This document shows positions 60,821 to 64,000 of a stretch of DNA of 64,000 nucleotides, in pieces. Under the pieces are notes generated by a model. That model worked only from the letters and a program-made list of their open reading frames with translations. It ran no database searches and was not told the DNA's origin. The DNA is taken from positions 62,001-126,000 of the forward strand of contig JBGAGT010000003.1 in assembly GCA_044226535.1 (NCBI GenBank). Direction: 5' to 3'. Source of the DNA: VBCG01 sp044226535. GTDB lineage: Bacteria > Pseudomonadota > Gammaproteobacteria > Burkholderiales > Casimicrobiaceae. Positions within the stretch are counted from its first letter, which is position 1. Each line of letters starts with the position of its first letter. The position numbers were made by a program, and so were the translations under genes.

Positions 60821-62428
60821 TCAGCCCTGGTCCTTGAGGTCCTTCTGCTGGTCCTTGAAGGCCTTGCGCAGGTCGCGCAGCCGCGCGTCCACGACCGAGG
60901 CGTCGTAGAAATTCGTGTCCTTCGCCTTCGCGGCGAGCTCGAATTGCGTGATGGCCGACTGCAGGTTGCCCTGCCAGACGTAGTACTCGCCCAGGTGCTG
61001 GTGCTGCTTCTGCTCGCGCCCCAAGTCGGCGTAGGCGCGCGCGGCGATGCGGTGCAAGGTGCCGTCGCCGGGGAAGCGCATCAGCTCGCTCTCGGCGAAC
61101 GCCGCGGCCTCGGCGGGGCGCTTGGCGTCGAGCAGCGCCTGCGGGTAGTCGTAGACGAGCTGGTGCTTGTTCGGGTAGCGCGCGAGCGCCTCCTTGAAGC
61201 GCGCGATGGCGCCGGGGAGGTCCCCCGATTCCTGCATCACATGCCCGGCCATCGCGTCGATCATCGGGTGCTGGACGCCGCTGCGGTCGAGCTCGTCGAG
61301 GACCGACTTCGCGCGCGGGTAGTCCTTGGCGCGCAGCAGCGACGCGGCGAGCCCGTACTGCGCGGCGATGCGGCTGTTGTAGCGGCCGCTGGCGAGCGCC
61401 TTCTCGAAATACGCGACCGCGTCGCGCGCGTCGCCCTCGTAGCTGCGCAGCAGCGCGCGCACCATGTGGAAATCCAGCGAGTCGGCGACTTGCCGGTAGG
61501 GATAGGCCGCGGCGCGCGACTCGGCCTCGGCGACGCGCTCCAGCGTGACGGGGTGCGAGCGCAGGTAGGAGGGCGCGTTGCCGTCGTTGAAGCGGTTGGC
61601 GTCGGCCATGCGCTTCATGAACGTGCCCATCGCGGTGACGTCGAAGCCCGCGGCGGCGAGGCGCTGGAAGCCGATGCGATCGGCCTCGTACTCGTGCGCG
61701 CGCGTGAAGTCGAGCTGCTGCTGCACCGACAGCGCCTGCGCCGACGCGACGGCCGCCTGCGCCACGTCGCCCCCGGACTTGCCGCCCGCCTTGGAGGCGA
61801 GGATGGCGAGCGCGAGCGCGCCGAGCGACATCAGCATGGTGTCCTTGCGCGAGGCGATCATGCGCGCGATGTGGTGCTGCGTGACGTGCGAGATCTCGTG
61901 CGCGAGCACGCTGGCGAGCTCGGACTCGGTCTGGGTGAGCTGGATCAGGCCCGAGTTCACGCCCACGAACCCGCCGGGCAGCGCGAAGGCGTTGATGCTG
62001 GGATCGGCGACCGCGAAGAACTGGAAGTCGATCTTGGCGTCGGGCACGGCAGCGACGAGGCGCTGGCCGAGGTCGTTGAGGTAGTCGTTGACCTCGGGGT
62101 CCTCCATGATCGCGCCGGTGCGGCGCGCCTGGTGGATCACTTCCTCGCCGAGCTTGCGCTCCTGGGCGGGGGAGAGGTCGACCTGCGACACGTCGCCCAG
62201 GTCGGGCAGGAGTGCGGGCGAGGCGCGCGAAAGCGGGGGCGGCGCGACGGGGGGCGGCAGCGAGCCCGACCACAGCCCGGGGGTCGACGGCGCGGGCGTC
62301 ACCGGTCCCGGTTGCATGGACGCCGGGGCCGCTCCCTGGGCGCGCGCGGCGAGCGGCAGCACGGCCAGTGCAACGACCAGGTGGGCGGCGAGCAACCTGC
62401 TCGCGAAGCAAGGGGGGGAAAGAGCCAT
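60821..62428 (-). CDS. bepA: M48 family periplasmic metalloprotease, BepA-like
   Basis: A 535-residue exported zinc protease with a TPR-like C-terminus, similar to BepA (YfgC), which helps outer-membrane protein assembly and removes failed LptD. The signal peptide ends near ARAQG; a Pro-rich linker covers 38-70. The zinc motif HEISH is at 177-181, and the third ligand is in RAHEYEADRIG. INAFALPGGFVGVNSGLI is the M48 substrate strand. The ATG at 62428 has no clear ribosome-binding site. It is divergent from moaC. Confidence 0.88.
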   Translation of the reverse strand: MALSPPCFASRLLAAHLVVALAVLPLAARAQGAAPASMQPGPVTPAPSTPGLWSGSLPPPVAPPPLSRASPALLPDLGDVSQVDLSPAQERKLGEEVIHQARRTGAIMEDPEVNDYLNDLGQRLVAAVPDAKIDFQFFAVADPSINAFALPGGFVGVNSGLIQLTQTESELASVLAHEISHVTQHHIARMIASRKDTMLMSLGALALAILASKAGGKSGGDVAQAAVASAQALSVQQQLDFTRAHEYEADRIGFQRLAAAGFDVTAMGTFMKRMADANRFNDGNAPSYLRSHPVTLERVAEAESRAAAYPYRQVADSLDFHMVRALLRSYEGDARDAVAYFEKALASGRYNSRIAAQYGLAASLLRAKDYPRAKSVLDELDRSGVQHPMIDAMAGHVMQESGDLPGAIARFKEALARYPNKHQLVYDYPQALLDAKRPAEAAAFAESELMRFPGDGTLHRIAARAYADLGREQKQHQHLGEYYVWQGNLQSAITQFELAAKAKDTNFYDASVVDARLRDLRKAFKDQQKDLKDQG

Positions 62429-62473
62429 CGATGGTAGGGCGGCCGGCGCGGTCCCGGCACGCGGGCCGTGCAG

Positions 62474-62482
62474 TGCTAAGAT
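62474..62482 (+). promoter_or_regulatory. Extended -10 promoter of moaC
   Basis: TGC plus TAAGAT (62477-62482) lies 34 bases before the moaC start; no -35 is apparent. Confidence 0.35.
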
Positions 62483-62515
62483 CGCCGCAACCGCGCCGAG
62501 TTCGCGCCAGGACCC

Positions 62516-63019
62516 ATGCAACCCACGGATTTTACGCACTTCGACGCCGAGGGCCAGGCGCGCATGGTCGACGTCGGCGGCAAGGACGTCACCCATCGCG
62601 TGGCGCGCGCAGGCGGCCGCATCGTGATGCACGAGACGACCCTCGAGGCGGTCGCGGCGGGCAGCGCCGCCAAGGGCGACGTGCTCGGCGTGGCGCGCGT
62701 CGCCGCGATCATGGCGGCCAAGCGCACCGCCGGTCTCATCCCCTTGTGCCATCCCCTCCCGCTGTCGGCGATCGACGTGGCCTTCACCTTCGACCGCGCC
62801 GCGCATGCGCTCGCCATCGAGGTCCGCTGCGAGACCCGCGACCGCACCGGCGTCGAGATGGAGGCGCTGACGGCCGTCTCGGTGGGCCTGCTCACCGTCT
62901 ACGACATGTGCAAGGCCGTCGACCGCGGCATGCGCATCGAGGGCATCGCGCTCCTCGAGAAGCGCGGGGGGCGCTCGGGGCACTTCGTCGCCACGCCGGG
63001 CGCTGGTCCAACCACTTGA
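62516..63019 (+). CDS. moaC: Cyclic pyranopterin monophosphate synthase MoaC
   Basis: A 167-residue cytosolic enzyme for the second step of molybdenum cofactor synthesis. Family motifs are FDAEGQARMVDVGGKDVTHR, AAIMAAKRTAGLIPLCHPL and GVEMEALTAVSVGLLTVYDM, with the catalytic Lys in KAVDRGM. Length is normal. moaA is not visible. It is divergent from bepA and its stop overlaps the -35 box of the next gene. Confidence 0.95.
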   Translation: MQPTDFTHFDAEGQARMVDVGGKDVTHRVARAGGRIVMHETTLEAVAAGSAAKGDVLGVARVAAIMAAKRTAGLIPLCHPLPLSAIDVAFTFDRAAHALAIEVRCETRDRTGVEMEALTAVSVGLLTVYDMCKAVDRGMRIEGIALLEKRGGRSGHFVATPGAGPTT

Positions 63020-63045
63020 CCACCGGGCCGCGGCTTTAGTACAGT
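63016..63045 (+). promoter_or_regulatory. Promoter of the GntR-type regulator gene
   Basis: TTGACC (63016-63021) and TACAGT (63040-63045) are 18 bases apart. The -35 box overlaps the moaC stop codon. The 90 bases to the TTG start hold a G/C-rich region with no clear repeat. Confidence 0.55.
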
Positions 63046-63134
63046 CGCCCCCGGATGCGATGGGTCCCGGGCGGCGATAGACCGCCGGCGGCCCGGGCGC
63101 GGCCCGCGCCGCGCCGACCCGGAGGAGGAATTCC

Positions 63135-63926
63135 TTGCCGCTCGTCACCGTGGAGCCCACCCGGCTCTACCGGCAGATCGCCGAGCAGATCGAAGCGCTG
63201 GTCGCCAGCGGAGAATTCGCGCGCGGCCAGCGGCTGCCCAGCGAGCGCGACCTCTCGGCGCTGCTCGGCGTGTCGCGCACCTCGGTGCGCGAGGCGATCA
63301 TCGCGCTCGAGATGTCGGGCCTGGTCGAGGTGCGCGTCGGCACCGGCATCTTCGTCACCGAGGAGCCTGCGCAGCCACGCACCGCCGCGGCGCGCGGGCG
63401 CGGCGCCGACGGCGGGCTTTCGCCCTTCGAGCTCCTCGCCGCGCGCAGCGTCATCGAGGGCGAGGTCGCCGCGCAAGCCGCGCCGCTGACGCGCAAGGCC
63501 GACGTCGCTGCGCTCGAGGACACGCTCGCCACGATGCGCGACAACGCCGAAGAACACGCCGTGCGCGACGACGCCGACCGCGATTTCCACCTCGCCATCG
63601 CCGGTATCACGCGCAACAGCGCGCTGGTGTGGATCGTGGGCGCGCTGTGGGACCAGCGGCGCAGCGCGATCTTCACCCGCCTCGAGACGCGCTTCCACAC
63701 CGCGGCGCTGCGCGAGCGCACGCTCGAGGACCACAAGGCCGTGATCGACGCGCTCGCGGCGCGCGACGCCGAAGGCGCACGCGCCGCGATGCAGCGGCAC
63801 ATCGCGCGCGTGATGCGCGAGTTCAAGCGACATTGGGAGGGCGACGGCACGCAGAAGCCGCTGGCGGCGCCCGCCCGCAGCAGTCGGCGCGAACGCGGAT
63901 CCTCCGCGACGCGCCGCGACACCTGA
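63135..63926 (+). CDS. FadR-subfamily GntR transcriptional regulator
   Basis: A 263-residue regulator. The winged helix (about 8-75) contains PSERDLSALLGVSRTSVREAIIALEMSGLV, here broken as PSERDLSALLG and SRTSVREAI; the FCD ligand domain follows from about 95 with metal-type residues in DFHLAIAG and EDHKAVIDAL. Such proteins often sense hexuronates or other organic acids. The TTG start follows GGAGGAGGAA. The next gene begins 13 bases on, with a strong AAGGAGGAG, so the two may form an operon. Confidence 0.88.
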   Translation: MPLVTVEPTRLYRQIAEQIEALVASGEFARGQRLPSERDLSALLGVSRTSVREAIIALEMSGLVEVRVGTGIFVTEEPAQPRTAAARGRGADGGLSPFELLAARSVIEGEVAAQAAPLTRKADVAALEDTLATMRDNAEEHAVRDDADRDFHLAIAGITRNSALVWIVGALWDQRRSAIFTRLETRFHTAALRERTLEDHKAVIDALAARDAEGARAAMQRHIARVMREFKRHWEGDGTQKPLAAPARSSRRERGSSATRRDT

Positions 63927-63939
63927 AGGAGGAGAGCCA

Positions 63940-64000
63940 TGTTCCGCAGTATCACCCAGCTGTCCGCATGGTCGGCGCTCGCGTTGTTCGCGGCGGCGCC
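63940..64000 (+). CDS. Exported protein, N-terminal fragment
   Basis: The first 20 codons of a gene that runs off the right edge. They encode MFRSITQLSAWSALALFAAA, a signal peptide start. AAGGAGGAG lies five bases before the ATG. Directly after a FadR-type regulator, it could be a TRAP or ABC binding protein for the sensed substrate, but nothing in the visible residues proves that. Confidence 0.7.

Overview
The window is a contiguous stretch of a very G+C-rich chromosome (third codon positions almost always G or C) carrying about 56 protein genes. No rRNA, tRNA, CRISPR array, insertion sequence or phage gene was recognised. The gene content points to a betaproteobacterium of Burkholderiales type: gsiABCD, DarP/YjgA beside PmbA, a group III truncated haemoglobin with NsrR, GlcDEF with a glutathione S-transferase, several TRAP transporter parts, and a DUF1800/DUF1501 pair. 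The genus cannot be read from this sequence.

Layout. 1-4.6 kb, minus: glutathione/peptide ABC importer gsiA-gsiB-gsiC-gsiD (gsiD cut by the window edge). 4.7-8.4 kb: RhlE helicase and TypA GTPase, divergent around a 375-base region. 8.5-11.8 kb, plus: DUF2891 protein, RmuC, MtfA. 11.8-13.2 kb, minus: a nitric-oxide module of truncated haemoglobin, NsrR and a stand-alone PAS protein, with a near-perfect NsrR operator over the promoter. 13.3-16 kb, minus: glutamate-synthase-like flavoprotein, Mog, YjgA. 16-22 kb, plus: PmbA, a PilZ-like protein, a TRAP binding protein and a sodium:proton antiporter. TRAP membrane subunits converge on the antiporter from the other strand. 24.6-29.7 kb, plus: glyA-nrdR-ribD-ribE, then mmsA. 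29.7-34.2 kb: an orphan TRAP binding protein and two tandem secreted proteins with SLH, YadA-head-like and S74 chaperone regions. 34.3-37.1 kb, minus: aspartoacylase-family protein, ArgE and a PXPV-repeat protein. 37.3-40.2 kb: peptide-binding protein and Bcr/CflA efflux pump. 40.3-42 kb, minus: a CaiB-type CoA transferase and an unknown protein. 42.2-49.8 kb, plus: glycolate/lactate oxidation genes (glcD, a D-lactate dehydrogenase-like gene, gst, glcE, glcF), then a thioesterase, ispD and ispF. 49.9-52.7 kb: EnvZ/OmpR divergent from a Spy-like periplasmic protein. 53-58 kb: secreted DUF5648/Ig-like/DUF1800 protein and its Tat-exported DUF1501 partner behind an A+T-rich island. 58.2-62.4 kb, minus: LuxR-type regulator with a hybrid kinase, and a BepA-like protease. 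62.5-64 kb: MoaC, a FadR-type regulator and the start of an exported protein.

Many neighbouring genes overlap by four bases (ATGA, GTGA, TTGA), indicating translational coupling. Most of the chromosome here is housekeeping. The less explained parts are the tandem SLH/S74 proteins, the DUF1800/DUF1501 pair with its A+T-rich leader, the trHb-NsrR-PAS operon, and several well-formed inverted or direct repeats in front of regulatory genes.
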